From contig NZ_CP060713.1 in NCBI RefSeq assembly GCF_014395785.1, positions 1,578,501 to 1,642,500 on the forward strand: 64,000 nucleotides of DNA, given 5' to 3'. Origin of the DNA: Nocardioides mesophilus. GTDB taxonomy: Bacteria; Actinomycetota; Actinomycetes; Propionibacteriales; Nocardioidaceae. How positions within the stretch are numbered: position 1 is the stretch's first letter; every line of letters begins with the position of its first letter. The translations under genes were made by a program, and so were the position numbers. Below the pieces are notes generated by a model, which was not told the origin of the DNA, did no database searches, and saw only the letters and a program-made list of their open reading frames with translations. Positions 1 through 8,309 of the stretch are shown piece by piece.

Positions 1-573
1 GCGGCCGAGGTGGTCGTCTCCGGGGAGGTGATGCCGGTCGACCTGATCGTCGACTGCGTCGGAGAGATCGTGGTCAACAACGTGCACGTCGGTGTCGGCG
101 CGCAGGCCAGCCACAACGCCAAGTCGTGGAAGTGGCTGGGTCGCGCCGGGTACGTCGTCGGGGCGTTCACCGCCGCCGTCCGGCCGCCGTTCTACCGCTT
201 CCGGGTGGAGGTCGACGGCGAGGTGGTCGCCGACCTGGACCGGCATCTGGTCCAGGTGGCGATCGGCAACGGCTCCACCATCGGCGGCGGCACCGAGATC
301 ACCCCGCACGCGGTCACCGGGGACGGCAAGCTCGACGTGATGGTCTCGTTCGCGGTCGGGCCGCTCTCCCGGTTCGGCTACGCCGCGCTGCTGCGGGTCG
401 GCCGCCACGTGGAGCACGAGGACGTGCTCTACGTCCGTGGCAGCACCGTCTCCGTGGCCGGCGAGCAGTTCTACTGCAGCGCCGACGGCGAGCTCTACGG
501 TCCGGAGCGCAAGCGCACCTGGCACGTCGAGCCCGCGGCGTTCCGGATGCCGCTCCCGGTCCGCAACGACTGA
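1..573 (+). CDS. Diacylglycerol/lipid kinase family protein, C-terminal part (truncated by window start)
   Basis: The frame is open from the first base and ends at a TGA at 571-573, so only the last 190 or so residues are present. The visible part resembles the C-terminal beta-sandwich domain of YegS/DAGK-type lipid kinases. A region around residues 80-115 reads GNGSTIGGG followed by TGDGKLDVM, and the end carries an ADGEL segment followed by a short basic stretch and a PLPVRND tail. In this family the N-terminal half, not seen here, holds the ATP site, and the enzyme phosphorylates a membrane diacylglycerol or related lipid. It converges on the LuxR-type regulator 30 bp downstream. Family assignment is moderate because the catalytic half is missing. 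Confidence 0.65.
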   Translation, partial: AAEVVVSGEVMPVDLIVDCVGEIVVNNVHVGVGAQASHNAKSWKWLGRAGYVVGAFTAAVRPPFYRFRVEVDGEVVADLDRHLVQVAIGNGSTIGGGTEITPHAVTGDGKLDVMVSFAVGPLSRFGYAALLRVGRHVEHEDVLYVRGSTVSVAGEQFYCSADGELYGPERKRTWHVEPAAFRMPLPVRND

Positions 574-603
574 CCCAGGCCCCGGCCCCGGGGCGTCGAC
601 GGC

Positions 604-1605
604 TCAGAGCCAGCCGCGGCGGACCGCCTCCACGCCGGCCTGGAACCGTGACGCCGCCCCCAGCTCGTCCATCACCTCGGCGATCCGGCGCCGCACCGTG
701 CGCAGGCTCAGCCCCAGGGTCCGGGCGATCTGCTCGTCCTTGGCTCCCCGGGTGAGCTGGTCGAGCAGCAGTCGCTGGGCGCTCGAGGCCTTGGTGTCGA
801 TCTGGTCGCCGATGCCGGGCACCACCAGCGCCATGTCCCAGAGGCTCTCGAAGAACATCGTCAGGGCCTGCACCAGCGCGGGCTGCTCGATGACCAGGAC
901 CAGGTCGTCGGGCTGGTCGAAGCGCCGCGGGAGCATCGCCGCGGAGTCACCGATCACCGCGAGCCGTCCCGGCAGGTCCGCCAGCACCCGGACGTGCTCG
1001 CCGTGGTCGGCGCGGCGGCGCACGATGTCCGGCGCCTCCTCGAGCACCCGGGCGGGGTAGATCACCCGCGAGCGTCGCCCCTCCGAGAGCAGGTCCTCGA
1101 CCCAGCGGTCCGCCAGCGGGCCGTCGGCGAACCGCCACTGGTCGGGCCGCAGCCAGAGCAGGTCCCCGCCGGTCGAGGCCGCCAGGCTGCGCAGCGTCAC
1201 CAGGACCTCGCCGGCCGGGATGGTCCGGAGCCGCTCGTCGACGCGGCGCGGCTCCTGGGCGGCGCGGTACTCCGCCTCGAGCGTGGGGATCAGCCGGCGC
1301 AGCGTCTCCAGCTGGTCGCGGGCCCGCTCGAGGCGGCGGGTCTCGTCGCCGATCACCCGGTGCAGGGCCGCTCCGGGGGCCGCGGCGACGACGGTGCCGT
1401 CCCGGACGTCGACCAGGCCGACCGCGCTCAGCCGGACCAGCACCTCGGCGGCCTCGTCCTCCGACAGGTCGAGCAGGGCGGGGACGTCGGCGACGTCCAG
1501 CGGAGCGTCGCGCAGCAGCACCCGGTAGGCCTGCTCGTCGAACACCGTGAACCCGGGGGTGGTGAGCACGTCAGCGGCCTGCAGGGGAACCGGCGGAGTG
1601 GTCAT
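604..1605 (-). CDS. LuxR-type helix-turn-helix transcriptional regulator
   Basis: A 333-residue protein. The N-terminal part (about residues 5-70) looks like a winged-helix module. A middle region without a clear receiver signature follows, and the last 60 or so residues form a LuxR-type HTH with LTRGAKDEQIARTLGLS followed by RTVRRRIAEVMDEL. The upstream reading frame stays open for 42 more codons. I chose the ATG at 1605 because a TATGCT hexamer lies 6 nt in front of it (1612-1617), the leaderless arrangement used by many genes here. It is a solitary regulator between the lipid kinase fragment and the DUF3151/aldolase genes, with no evident target. Confidence 0.8.
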   Translation of the reverse strand: MTTPPVPLQAADVLTTPGFTVFDEQAYRVLLRDAPLDVADVPALLDLSEDEAAEVLVRLSAVGLVDVRDGTVVAAAPGAALHRVIGDETRRLERARDQLETLRRLIPTLEAEYRAAQEPRRVDERLRTIPAGEVLVTLRSLAASTGGDLLWLRPDQWRFADGPLADRWVEDLLSEGRRSRVIYPARVLEEAPDIVRRRADHGEHVRVLADLPGRLAVIGDSAAMLPRRFDQPDDLVLVIEQPALVQALTMFFESLWDMALVVPGIGDQIDTKASSAQRLLLDQLTRGAKDEQIARTLGLSLRTVRRRIAEVMDELGAASRFQAGVEAVRRGWL

Positions 1606-1731
1606 TGTGGCAGCATAGTGCCAGTGGCAACAAGCGGCCAGGCCACTTCCCGACACTCCTGACAGTCTTCTGTACAGGCCGCCCGGGAACCTGTCGGGGG
1701 ACACGAAGGTTTCCCGGGTCAGGCCGACCAT

Positions 1732-1773
1732 CGAAGCGCCGGAATCGCAGCAGGGGACGATTCCGGCGCTTCG
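1732..1773. terminator. Perfect 16-bp hairpin downstream of the DUF3151/fba genes
   Basis: Positions 1732-1747 and 1758-1773 are perfect 16-bp inverted repeats around a 10-nt loop. The hairpin lies between the minus-strand DUF3151 stop (1837) and the promoter of the next minus-strand gene (start 1605). There is no T-run, which is common for actinobacterial terminators. Most likely it ends transcription of the fba operon. Confidence 0.6.
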
Positions 1774-1836
1774 CTGCGTCTGCGGGGTCCGGGACCGGCC
1801 CGCACGCGCCGGCGGGTCAGCCCCGCCCGGCGCGGC

Positions 1837-2253
1837 TCAGCCGAGGAGCGCGTCGGCGGCCTCGGCGCTGCTGTCGCGCAGGAAGTCCCGGCAGCGCTGC
1901 TCCTCCGGGGTCTCGCCGATCCGGCCGGCAGCGGTGGCCAGGGCGGCCAGCGCGCGCAGGAAGCCGCGGTTCGGCTCGTGCTCCCACGGCACCGGCCCGT
2001 GGCCCTTCCAGCCGTTGCGGCGCAGCTGGTCCAGGCTGCGGTGGTAGCCGACCCGGGCGTAGGCGTACGCGGTCACGTCGTCGGTGGCGTCGTCGGCGAG
2101 CGCCGCCTCGGCCAGGGTGGCCCAGGCCTGCGGCGACTCCGGGTGACGACGTACGACGTCCGCGGCTGCGGCGCCGTCGGCGAGCTCGGCGGCGGCGGGG
2201 TCCTCGGGGAGGTACGTCGGGGGCGGGCCGGCCATCAGGTCCTGGAAGGTCAT
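1837..2253 (-). CDS. DUF3151 domain-containing protein
   Basis: A 138-residue protein of the actinobacterial DUF3151 family, whose function is unknown. Visible hallmarks are the N-terminal segment MTFQDLMAGPPPTYLPEDP, a central region with AYAYARVGYHRSLDQLR, and GPVPWEHEPNRGFLRAL near residue 90. The family is commonly encoded beside class II fructose-bisphosphate aldolase, as here (fba starts upstream on the same strand). An ATG at 2262 adds three residues. The ATG at 2253 is preferred because it fits the family N-terminus and has a CACAAT hexamer 7 nt upstream (2261-2266). Confidence 0.85.
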   Translation of the reverse strand: MTFQDLMAGPPPTYLPEDPAAAELADGAAAADVVRRHPESPQAWATLAEAALADDATDDVTAYAYARVGYHRSLDQLRRNGWKGHGPVPWEHEPNRGFLRALAALATAAGRIGETPEEQRCRDFLRDSSAEAADALLG

Positions 2254-2323
2254 GGCGCCCATTGTGCGCCCTGCCGGCGGGCCCGGCGCCGGACGGCCCC
2301 GGGCCCCACCGACCGACGGCGGC

Positions 2324-3358
2324 TCAGGCGCCCAGCGAGGTGCCGGTGGACCGGAGGTTCTCGCAGGCCACCGCGACCCGGGCGGCCATCCCGGCCTCGC
2401 CGGCCTTGCCCCAGGCGCGCGGGTCGTAGCTCTTCTTGTTGCCGACCTCGCCGTCGATCTTCAGGACGCCGTCGTAGTGGCTGAACATGTGCCCCGCGAT
2501 CGGCCGGGTGAAGGCGTACTGGGTGTCGGTGTCGACGTTCATCTTGATGACGCCGTAGTCGACGGCCGCCGCGATCTCCTCCGCCAGCGAGCCGGAGCCG
2601 CCGTGGAAGACCAGGTCGAACGGCTTCGAGCCGGCCTCAAGGCCGAGCTTGGCGACGACCGCGTCCTGGGCCTGCTTGAGGATCTCGGGGCGGAGCTTGA
2701 CGTTGCCGGGCTTGTAGACGCCGTGCACGTTGCCGAAGGTCAGCGCGGTCAGGTAGCGGCCGTTCTCGCCGGTGCCCAGCGCCTCCACGGTGGCCAGCGC
2801 GTCCTCGGCGGTGCTGTAGAGCTTGTCGCCCGCGCCGCCCTCGACGCCGTCCTCCTCGCCGCCGACCACGCCGACCTCGATCTCCAGGACGATGTGCGCC
2901 GACGCGGCCTTGGCCAGCAGCTCCTCGGCGATCTTCAGGTTCTCCTCGAGCGGCACCGCCGAGCCGTCCCACATGTGCGACTGGAACAGCGGGTGCTGGC
3001 CGTTCTTGACCCGCTCGATCGAGAGGTCGAGCAGCGGCCGGACGAACCCGTCGAGCTTGTCCTTGGGGCAGTGGTCGGTGTGCAGGGCGACGTTCACCGG
3101 GTAGTTCTTCGCCACCTCCGCCGCGTAGGTCGCGAAGGCCACCGAGCCGGTCACCATGTTCTTGATGCTGGGGCCGGAGAGGTAGTCCGCGCCGCCGGTG
3201 GAGACCTGGATGATCCCGTCGCTGCCGGCGTCCGCGAAGCCCTTCAGGGCGGCGTTGAGCGTCTGGGACGAGCTGACGTTGATGGCCGGGTAGGCGAAGG
3301 ACTCGCTCTTGGCCTTGTCGAGCATCTGCGCGTAGATCTCGGGCGTCGCGATGGGCAT
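2324..3358 (-). CDS. fba: Class II fructose-bisphosphate aldolase
   Basis: A 344-residue zinc-dependent class II aldolase that interconverts fructose 1,6-bisphosphate with glyceraldehyde 3-phosphate and dihydroxyacetone phosphate in central glycolysis and gluconeogenesis. The HTDHC metal-site motif is at about residues 93-97, followed by a LEIEVGVVGGEEDGV segment and the phosphate-binding FHGGSGS loop near residue 250. Length is normal for the family. The start has a good AGGAG ribosome site and a TAGAGT -10 element at 3404-3409, giving a leader of about 40 nt, unlike the leaderless neighbours. It is followed by DUF3151 on the same strand. Confidence 0.95.
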   Translation of the reverse strand: MPIATPEIYAQMLDKAKSESFAYPAINVSSSQTLNAALKGFADAGSDGIIQVSTGGADYLSGPSIKNMVTGSVAFATYAAEVAKNYPVNVALHTDHCPKDKLDGFVRPLLDLSIERVKNGQHPLFQSHMWDGSAVPLEENLKIAEELLAKAASAHIVLEIEVGVVGGEEDGVEGGAGDKLYSTAEDALATVEALGTGENGRYLTALTFGNVHGVYKPGNVKLRPEILKQAQDAVVAKLGLEAGSKPFDLVFHGGSGSLAEEIAAAVDYGVIKMNVDTDTQYAFTRPIAGHMFSHYDGVLKIDGEVGNKKSYDPRAWGKAGEAGMAARVAVACENLRSTGTSLGA

Positions 3359-3439
3359 GTCAGTCTCCTGTGTCGTCCGACTCGTCGTGCTGCGGCCAGT
3401 CTCACTCTAGGACGTCGACGACCTCTCCCGCCAAGATGC

Positions 3440-4708
3440 TCAGCGGCTGGCCTCGGACTCGTCGCGGGACCGCTCCCGGCCCGGGGTGCGCAGGTCGAGG
3501 CGGCGGATGGCCACCCGGAACAGCAGGTAGTAGAGGGCGGCGTACCCCAGCCCGACCGGGATCAGCAGCAGCGGTCGGGTGGCCGCGGTGAAGTTCAGGG
3601 CGTAGTCGATGGCGCCGGCGGAGAACGCGAAGCCGTCCTTGATGCCGAGCGCGTTCACCAGCGCCAGCGCGGTCCCGGTGAGCACCGCGTGCAGCACGAA
3701 CAGCGGCCAGGCGACGAACATGAACGCGAACTCGAGCGGCTCGGTGATCCCGGTGAGGAAGGAGGTCAGCGCCCCGGAGAGCATCACGCCCTTGACCAGC
3801 CGGCGCCGCGCGGGGGCCGCCTCGTGGTAGATCGCCAGCGCCGCCGCCGGCAGCGCGAACATCATGATCGGGAAGAAGCCGGTCATGTAGGCGCCGGCGC
3901 TCGGGTCGCCGCTGAGGAAGCGGGTGACGTCGCCGCGCACGACGTCGCCCCCCGCGGTCTCGTAGGAGCCGACCACGAACCAGGGCACCGAGTTGATCAG
4001 GTGGTGCAGCCCGAACGGCACCAGCATCCGGTTCGCGAAGCCGTAGACGCCGGCCCCGAGCACGTGGTTGCCGACCAGCCACTCGCCCAGGGCGGTGAGG
4101 CCGCGGTCGAAGGCCGGGTAGAGGAACGCCATCAGCACCCCGACCAGCAGCGAGGCGAGCGCGGTGATGATCGGGACGAAGCGGCGCCCGCCGAAGAACG
4201 CGAGGTACGTCGGCAGCTCGATGCGCCGGTAGCGCTCCCACAGCACCGCCGACACCAGGCCGATGACGATGCCGCCGAACACCTCGTAGTCGATGACCGA
4301 CGAGGAGGCGGTCGCCGGATCCAGCACGTAGGGCGACATCGCGGTGGTGACCGCGTCGAAGGTCAGGTAGCCCACCACGGCCGCGACCGCCGTCGAGCCG
4401 TCGGAGCGACGCGCGAACCCGACCGCCACACCGACGGCGAACAGCAGCGCCAGGTTGCTGAACAGCGCCCCGCCGGCCGCCGCCAGGACGGTCGCCACCG
4501 GCTCGAGCCACGGCCAGCGGGAGGCCAGCGCCAGACCGGACTCACCGGCGCCGAGCATGTCCGGCTGTCCCAGCCGCAGCAGCAGCGCGGCGACCGGCAG
4601 CGCGGCGATGGGCAGCATCAGGCTGCGCCCCAGCCGTTGCAGCACGTCGAGCCCGGGCCGGTCGCGCGCGCCGGCACCGGCTGCCGCGACCGGCTGATCG
4701 GTCCCCAT
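3440..4708 (-). CDS. PTS sugar transporter EIIC subunit (glucose/N-acetylglucosamine family)
   Basis: A 422-residue membrane permease of the glucose-family PTS EIIC type. It has about ten hydrophobic segments, the family motifs GFFPIMMFALPAAALAIYH and a TGITEPLEFAFMFV region, plus GLHHLINSVPWF. It forms the sugar channel and works with separate EIIB and EIIA proteins encoded divergently at 4790-5472. Split N-acetylglucosamine systems of this kind occur in streptomycetes, so GlcNAc is the best substrate guess, but glucose cannot be excluded. A start at 4747 is possible. The ATG at 4708 is preferred because an AGGAG ribosome site lies just in front of it. Confidence 0.85.
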   Translation of the reverse strand: MGTDQPVAAAGAGARDRPGLDVLQRLGRSLMLPIAALPVAALLLRLGQPDMLGAGESGLALASRWPWLEPVATVLAAAGGALFSNLALLFAVGVAVGFARRSDGSTAVAAVVGYLTFDAVTTAMSPYVLDPATASSSVIDYEVFGGIVIGLVSAVLWERYRRIELPTYLAFFGGRRFVPIITALASLLVGVLMAFLYPAFDRGLTALGEWLVGNHVLGAGVYGFANRMLVPFGLHHLINSVPWFVVGSYETAGGDVVRGDVTRFLSGDPSAGAYMTGFFPIMMFALPAAALAIYHEAAPARRRLVKGVMLSGALTSFLTGITEPLEFAFMFVAWPLFVLHAVLTGTALALVNALGIKDGFAFSAGAIDYALNFTAATRPLLLIPVGLGYAALYYLLFRVAIRRLDLRTPGRERSRDESEASR

Positions 4709-4773
4709 CCGCGCTCCTGTCCTCCGGGTCTCCGGCCGGTCCGCCACTCAGGCGCCGCCGACCTGGCCGTCGA

Positions 4774-4788
4774 GTGGTTAGATTCCAC
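4774..4788 (+). promoter_or_regulatory. -10 element with overlapping GTGG-N7-CCAC dyad before EIIB
   Basis: TAGATT at 4779-4784 sits 5 nt before the EIIB start at 4790, suggesting a leaderless transcript. It lies inside a small dyad, GTGG (4774-4777), seven bases, CCAC (4785-4788). The half-sites recall the DasR operator consensus of streptomycetes, but the spacer is one base longer, so the assignment is weak. Confidence 0.4.
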
Positions 4789-4789
4789 C

Positions 4790-5020
4790 ATGAGCCAGGC
4801 CGAGCAGATCCTCGCCGGGCTGGGTGGCCGGGCCAACATCGTAGAGATCGAGGCCTGCATCACCCGGCTCCGCAGTGCCCTGCACGACGCCGCCCTGGTG
4901 GACGAGTCGCTGCTCCGCTCCGCAGGGGCGCACGGCATCATGCGCTCGGGCAAGGTGGTCCAGGTGGTCCTCGGCCCCGAGGCCGACACGGTCGCCAGCG
5001 CGATCGAAGACCTGCTCTGA
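4790..5020 (+). CDS. PTS EIIB subunit (glucose/GlcNAc family)
   Basis: A 76-residue stand-alone EIIB domain. It carries the canonical phosphorylation-site motif: LGGRANIVEIEACITRLR, with the phospho-accepting cysteine at residue 23. EIIB receives phosphate from EIIA and passes it to the sugar crossing through EIIC. The stop overlaps the EIIA start by one base (TGATG), so the two are translationally coupled. The TAGATT hexamer 5 nt upstream suggests a leaderless mRNA. Separation of the EIIC gene onto the divergent strand is unusual relative to fused EIICBA proteins but known in actinobacteria. Confidence 0.9.
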   Translation: MSQAEQILAGLGGRANIVEIEACITRLRSALHDAALVDESLLRSAGAHGIMRSGKVVQVVLGPEADTVASAIEDLL

Positions 5021-5472
5021 TGGTGGACGTCCTCTCCCCGGTGGCCGGCCAACGGCAGGCGGTCAGCGAGATGCCGGACCCGGTGTTCGCCACCGGGCTG
5101 GTCGGGCCGGGCGCCGCGATCGTGCCGCTGCCGGGCCGGCAGTCGGCGGTCTCACCGATCGACGGCACGCTGAGCAAGGTCTTCCCGCACGCCTACCTGG
5201 TGGTCAGCGACCGCGGCCCGGCCGTGCTGGTGCACCTCGGCATCGACACCGTCCAGCTGCACGGCGACGGCTTCACCTCGCTGGCTGCCGAGCACCAGTG
5301 GGTGCACGCCGGTCAGGCGATCGTGTCCTGGGACCCGGCCGAGGTCGAGCGCACCGGACGGTCCGCGATGTGCGCCGTGGTGGTGCTGGACTGCCCCTAC
5401 CCGGCGGTGCCCCTGCAGGAGTGGGGCGAGCACGTCGAGGCGTCCGAGCCGCTGTTCTCCATCGAGTGCTGA
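5020..5472 (+). CDS. PTS EIIA subunit (glucose-specific, Crr-like)
   Basis: A 150-residue soluble EIIA of the glucose family. The two conserved histidines are visible: His57 in VFPHAYLVV and the phospho-accepting His72 in VHLGIDTV. The GxxxSPIDGTLSKVF segment precedes them and HAGQAIVSWD follows. It accepts phosphate from HPr and donates it to the EIIB encoded immediately upstream, with which it shares a one-base stop/start overlap. The gene ends 2 bp before a strong hairpin and converges on the SpoU methyltransferase gene. Confidence 0.92.
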   Translation: MVDVLSPVAGQRQAVSEMPDPVFATGLVGPGAAIVPLPGRQSAVSPIDGTLSKVFPHAYLVVSDRGPAVLVHLGIDTVQLHGDGFTSLAAEHQWVHAGQAIVSWDPAEVERTGRSAMCAVVVLDCPYPAVPLQEWGEHVEASEPLFSIEC

Positions 5473-5473
5473 G

Positions 5474-5515
5474 CGGTCCCGGCCGCTCTCCGCGGTCGGC
5501 GGCCGAGCGGGACCG
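5474..5515. terminator. Bidirectional terminator between EIIA and SpoU genes
   Basis: Eight-base arms (5474-5481 and 5508-5515) enclose a second five-base stem (5482-5486 with 5499-5503). The structure fills the 45-bp gap between two convergent genes and is placed to end both transcripts. Confidence 0.6.
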
Positions 5516-5517
5516 GC

Positions 5518-6213
5518 TCAGCCCCGCCAGGAGTGGTCGCCGTCGAGGTCGGCGTGCTGACGGACCCAGGTGTGCATCGCGATCGCCGCGGCCGCGGAGG
5601 CGTTGATCGACCGGGTGGAGCCGAACTGCGCGATCGAGAACGTCCCGTCGCACACCTCGTGCGCCGCCGGCGACAGGCCCGGACCCTCCTGGCCGAAGAG
5701 CAGGCAGACCGCCCGCGGCAGCTCCAGCGACTCGATCGGCCGCGACCCGGGCAGGTTGTCCACGCCGAGCAGGACGACCCCCTGCGCGTGCAGGTAGCCG
5801 GCCAGCTCCTCGACGCCGGCGTGGTGGCGCACGTGCTGGTAGCGGTCGGTCACCATCGCCCCGCGCCGGTTCCACCTCCGGTTGCCGACGATGTGCACCT
5901 CGCGGGCCAGGAACGCGTTGGCGGTCCGGACGATGGTGCCGATGTTGAAGTCGTGCTGCCAGTTCTCGATCGCGACGTGGAAGTCGTGGCGGCGGGCGTC
6001 GAGGTCGGCGACGATCGCCGCCATCGTCCAGTAGCGGTACCGGTCGACCACGTTCCTCCGGTCGCCCTCGGCGAGCAGCTGCGCGTCGTACTTTTCGCCC
6101 CGGGGCCACTCCCCCTCCCACGGCCCGACGCCGACCTCGGCGGGACCGTGCGGCATCGGGTCGTACGGCGCGCGCCGCCCGGGCTCCGCGGCGTCGTCCG
6201 GCTCTTCGTCCAC
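5518..6213 (-). CDS. SpoU/TrmH-family RNA 2'-O-methyltransferase
   Basis: A 231-residue SPOUT-class methyltransferase that uses S-adenosylmethionine to methylate a ribose 2'-OH on tRNA or rRNA. All three SpoU motifs are visible: NIGTIVRTAN (motif 1, about residue 90), LLFGQEGPGLS (motif 2, about residue 172) and STRSINASAAAAIAM (motif 3, about residue 203). The N-terminal 60 residues are an acidic and proline-rich extension. The target base cannot be read from the sequence. The start is a GTG, with TAGCAT exactly 7 nt upstream (6221-6226), indicating a leaderless transcript. Confidence 0.88.
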   Translation of the reverse strand: MDEEPDDAAEPGRRAPYDPMPHGPAEVGVGPWEGEWPRGEKYDAQLLAEGDRRNVVDRYRYWTMAAIVADLDARRHDFHVAIENWQHDFNIGTIVRTANAFLAREVHIVGNRRWNRRGAMVTDRYQHVRHHAGVEELAGYLHAQGVVLLGVDNLPGSRPIESLELPRAVCLLFGQEGPGLSPAAHEVCDGTFSIAQFGSTRSINASAAAAIAMHTWVRQHADLDGDHSWRG

Positions 6214-6301
6214 GGCGACGATGCTAGGCGCCGGGGCCGGGCGCCGCTCACCTCGACGTGCCGCCCCGGGCGGCGCTGCCGATGTGCAGCCGCCCCCCGG
6301 T

Positions 6302-6307
6302 TAGGGT
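6302..6307 (+). promoter_or_regulatory. TAGGGT -10 element, leaderless promoter of dedA copy 1
   Basis: TAGGGT ends 7 nt before the GTG start at 6315, so transcription would begin at the start codon. The same TAGGGTTCT word precedes the second DedA gene (9384-9392). Confidence 0.6.
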
Positions 6308-6314
6308 TCTCGAC

Positions 6315-6983
6315 GTGACCGCCCTCCAGGCCCTCGACCCCTCGATGCTGCTCCTCGGCCTGAACTGGATGGACCCCGAGTGGCTCCTGGAGCAGTTCGG
6401 CTCGCAGATGTTCTGGGTCGCGGTCGGGATCGTCTTCATCGAGTGCGGCCTGCTGTTCCCGATCCTGCCCGGCGACTCGCTGCTGTTCAGCGTCGGCCTG
6501 TTCGTGCACCGGTCCGAGAGCGGCGAGGCCGGCATCCCGATGAACATCGTGGTGGCGTGCGCGGTGCTCAGCGCCGCCGCGTTCCTCGGCAACGTGGTCG
6601 GCTACGAGATCGGCCGCGCGATCGGTGAGCCGCTCGCCCAGCGCGACGGCCGGTTCCTCAAGAGGAAGTACTTCGAGCAGACCCACGACTTCTTCGAGCG
6701 GTACGGCGCCCGGGCGCTCGTCCTGGGCCGGTTCGTGCCGGTGGTCCGCACCTTCATCACGGTCACCGCCGGGATCGGCCGGATGGAGCGCCGGCACTTC
6801 TTCACCTGGTCGCTCGTGGGCGCGGTCCTGTGGGCCACCGGGATCACCCTGCTCGGATACTTCCTCGGCGGCATCGACTTCCTGCAGCACAACATCGAGG
6901 GCGCGGTGCTGGTGATCGTCGCGGTCTCGGTGCTGCCGATGGTGCTCGAGTGGTGGCGCCACCGCCGCGCCGCCACCCACTGA
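6315..6983 (+). CDS. DedA family (SNARE-associated/VTT domain) membrane protein, copy 1
   Basis: A 222-residue integral membrane protein of the DedA superfamily, linked in other bacteria to lipid scrambling or flipping across the membrane and to envelope stress tolerance. Signature segments are FIECGLLFPILPGDSLLF near residue 45 and GRFVPVVRTFITVTAGIG near residue 140, with a conserved acidic residue in the first and arginines in the second. The start is a GTG placed 7 nt behind TAGGGT. A clear paralogue with the same layout lies 3 kb downstream at 9396. A longer frame from 6258 is rejected because its N-terminus is unlike the family. Confidence 0.88.
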   Translation: MTALQALDPSMLLLGLNWMDPEWLLEQFGSQMFWVAVGIVFIECGLLFPILPGDSLLFSVGLFVHRSESGEAGIPMNIVVACAVLSAAAFLGNVVGYEIGRAIGEPLAQRDGRFLKRKYFEQTHDFFERYGARALVLGRFVPVVRTFITVTAGIGRMERRHFFTWSLVGAVLWATGITLLGYFLGGIDFLQHNIEGAVLVIVAVSVLPMVLEWWRHRRAATH

Positions 6984-7019
6984 GCAGACCCGGCAGCCCG
7001 GTCGGCGTTCTGCGAGCCT

Positions 7020-8132
7020 GTGACCGTGGACGTCACCACCACCCCCCTCGACCGGGCGCTCGAGCGCGGCCGGTCCTCAGCCCGGCAACGGCTCGCCCGG
7101 CTGCGGCAGAACACCTGGCACATCGTGCAGTGCGCGCTCGCCGCCGCGGCGGCGTACTTCGTGGCCTCGGAGGTCCTGGGGCACGCCACCCCGTTCTTCG
7201 CCCCGATCGCGGCGGTGGTCAGCCTCGGCACCTCCTACGGGCAGCGGTTGCGCCGGGTCGCGGAGGTGACGCTCGGCGTGGCCATCGGGGTCTTCGTCGC
7301 CGACCTCTTCGTCACGGTGGCCGGGTCGGGCGCCTGGCAGCTGGCGCTGGTCGTCGCGATCGCGATGTCGACGGCGTTCCTGCTCGACGCCAGCCGGCTG
7401 TTCGTCACCCAGGCGGCGGTCCAGTCGATCGTGGTGACGACGCTGGTGCCGGACCCGGGCGCCGGCTTCACCCGCTGGACCGACGCGCTGGTCGGCGGCG
7501 CCGTGGCCCTGGTGGCCGCGACCATGGTGCCGCGGGCGCCGCTGCGCCGACCGCGCGAGCAGGCCGCCGTCGTCGTACGCAAGACCGCCCAGCTGCTGCG
7601 CAGCGCCTCCGAGGTGATGGTCGACGGTGACGTGGAGCGGGCGCTGGTGCTGCTCGCCGACGCCCGGAGCACCGAGTCGCTGGTGCGCGAGCTCCAGGAC
7701 GCCGCCGACGAGGGACTCTCCGTGGTCGCGTCCTCACCGTTCCGGGTGCGGCACCGGGAGCCGCTGCGGCGGATGGCCGAGCTGGTGGAGCCTCTCGACC
7801 TCGCGCTGCGCAACACCCGGGTGCTGGTACGTCGGGCCGCCGTCGCCGCCCACCGGCAGGAGCCGGTCCCGCCCGGCTACGTGGTGGTCTGCGCCGAGCT
7901 CGCCGACGCCGCCGACGCCGTGGCGACCGAGCTCGAGGCGGACCGGATGCCGATCGCGGCGCAGCCCGCGCTGCTGGCGGTCGCCGCCGGCACCGGCCGG
8001 CTCGAGCGCAGCCCCGACCTGTCCGCGGAGTCGATCCTGGCGCAGATGCGCTCGGTGGTCGCCGACCTGCTGCGGATCACCGGGATGGGCGTGCTCGAGT
8101 CCTCCGACGCGCTGCCGCCCGCGCCGCACTGA
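7020..8132 (+). CDS. FUSC-family (aromatic acid exporter-like) membrane protein
   Basis: A 370-residue protein with four to six hydrophobic helices in residues 30-175 (AYFVASEVLGHATPFFAPIA, then LGVAIGVFVADLFVTVAG and later segments), followed by a long charged alpha-helical cytoplasmic region. This matches the half-size FUSC/ArAE-like proteins common in actinobacteria. Export of small aromatic or other organic anions is the usual guess, with no direct proof. The GTG start at 7020 is 36 bp after the DedA stop, so the two may be cotranscribed. Its end abuts the first 32-bp repeat array, which begins 18 bp after the stop. Confidence 0.75.
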   Translation: MTVDVTTTPLDRALERGRSSARQRLARLRQNTWHIVQCALAAAAAYFVASEVLGHATPFFAPIAAVVSLGTSYGQRLRRVAEVTLGVAIGVFVADLFVTVAGSGAWQLALVVAIAMSTAFLLDASRLFVTQAAVQSIVVTTLVPDPGAGFTRWTDALVGGAVALVAATMVPRAPLRRPREQAAVVVRKTAQLLRSASEVMVDGDVERALVLLADARSTESLVRELQDAADEGLSVVASSPFRVRHREPLRRMAELVEPLDLALRNTRVLVRRAAVAAHRQEPVPPGYVVVCAELADAADAVATELEADRMPIAAQPALLAVAAGTGRLERSPDLSAESILAQMRSVVADLLRITGMGVLESSDALPPAPH

Positions 8133-8149
8133 GCCCCACCCCACCCCAC

Positions 8150-8309
8150 ACCCCGCCGAGTCGGCGCATCTGCAGCCCTCCACCCCGCCGAGTCGGCGCA
8201 TCCGCAGCCCTGCACCCCGCCGAGTCGGCGCAACCGCAGCCCTGCACCCCGCCGAGTCGGCGCATCCGCAGCCTTCCACCCCGCCGAGTCGGCGCATCCG
8301 CAGCGCGTC
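8150..8309 (+). repeat. Tandem array A: five 32-bp units
   Basis: Five units start at 8150, 8182, 8214, 8246 and 8278, an exact 32-bp period. Each carries the nearly invariant core GCCGAGTCGGCGCATCYGCA followed by about 12 less conserved bases. The core contains an 11-nt near-palindrome (GCCGAGTCGGC). Since 32 is not a multiple of three and both strands hold stops, it is non-coding. It lies just behind the FUSC gene and faces array B in opposite orientation. Confidence 0.9.
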
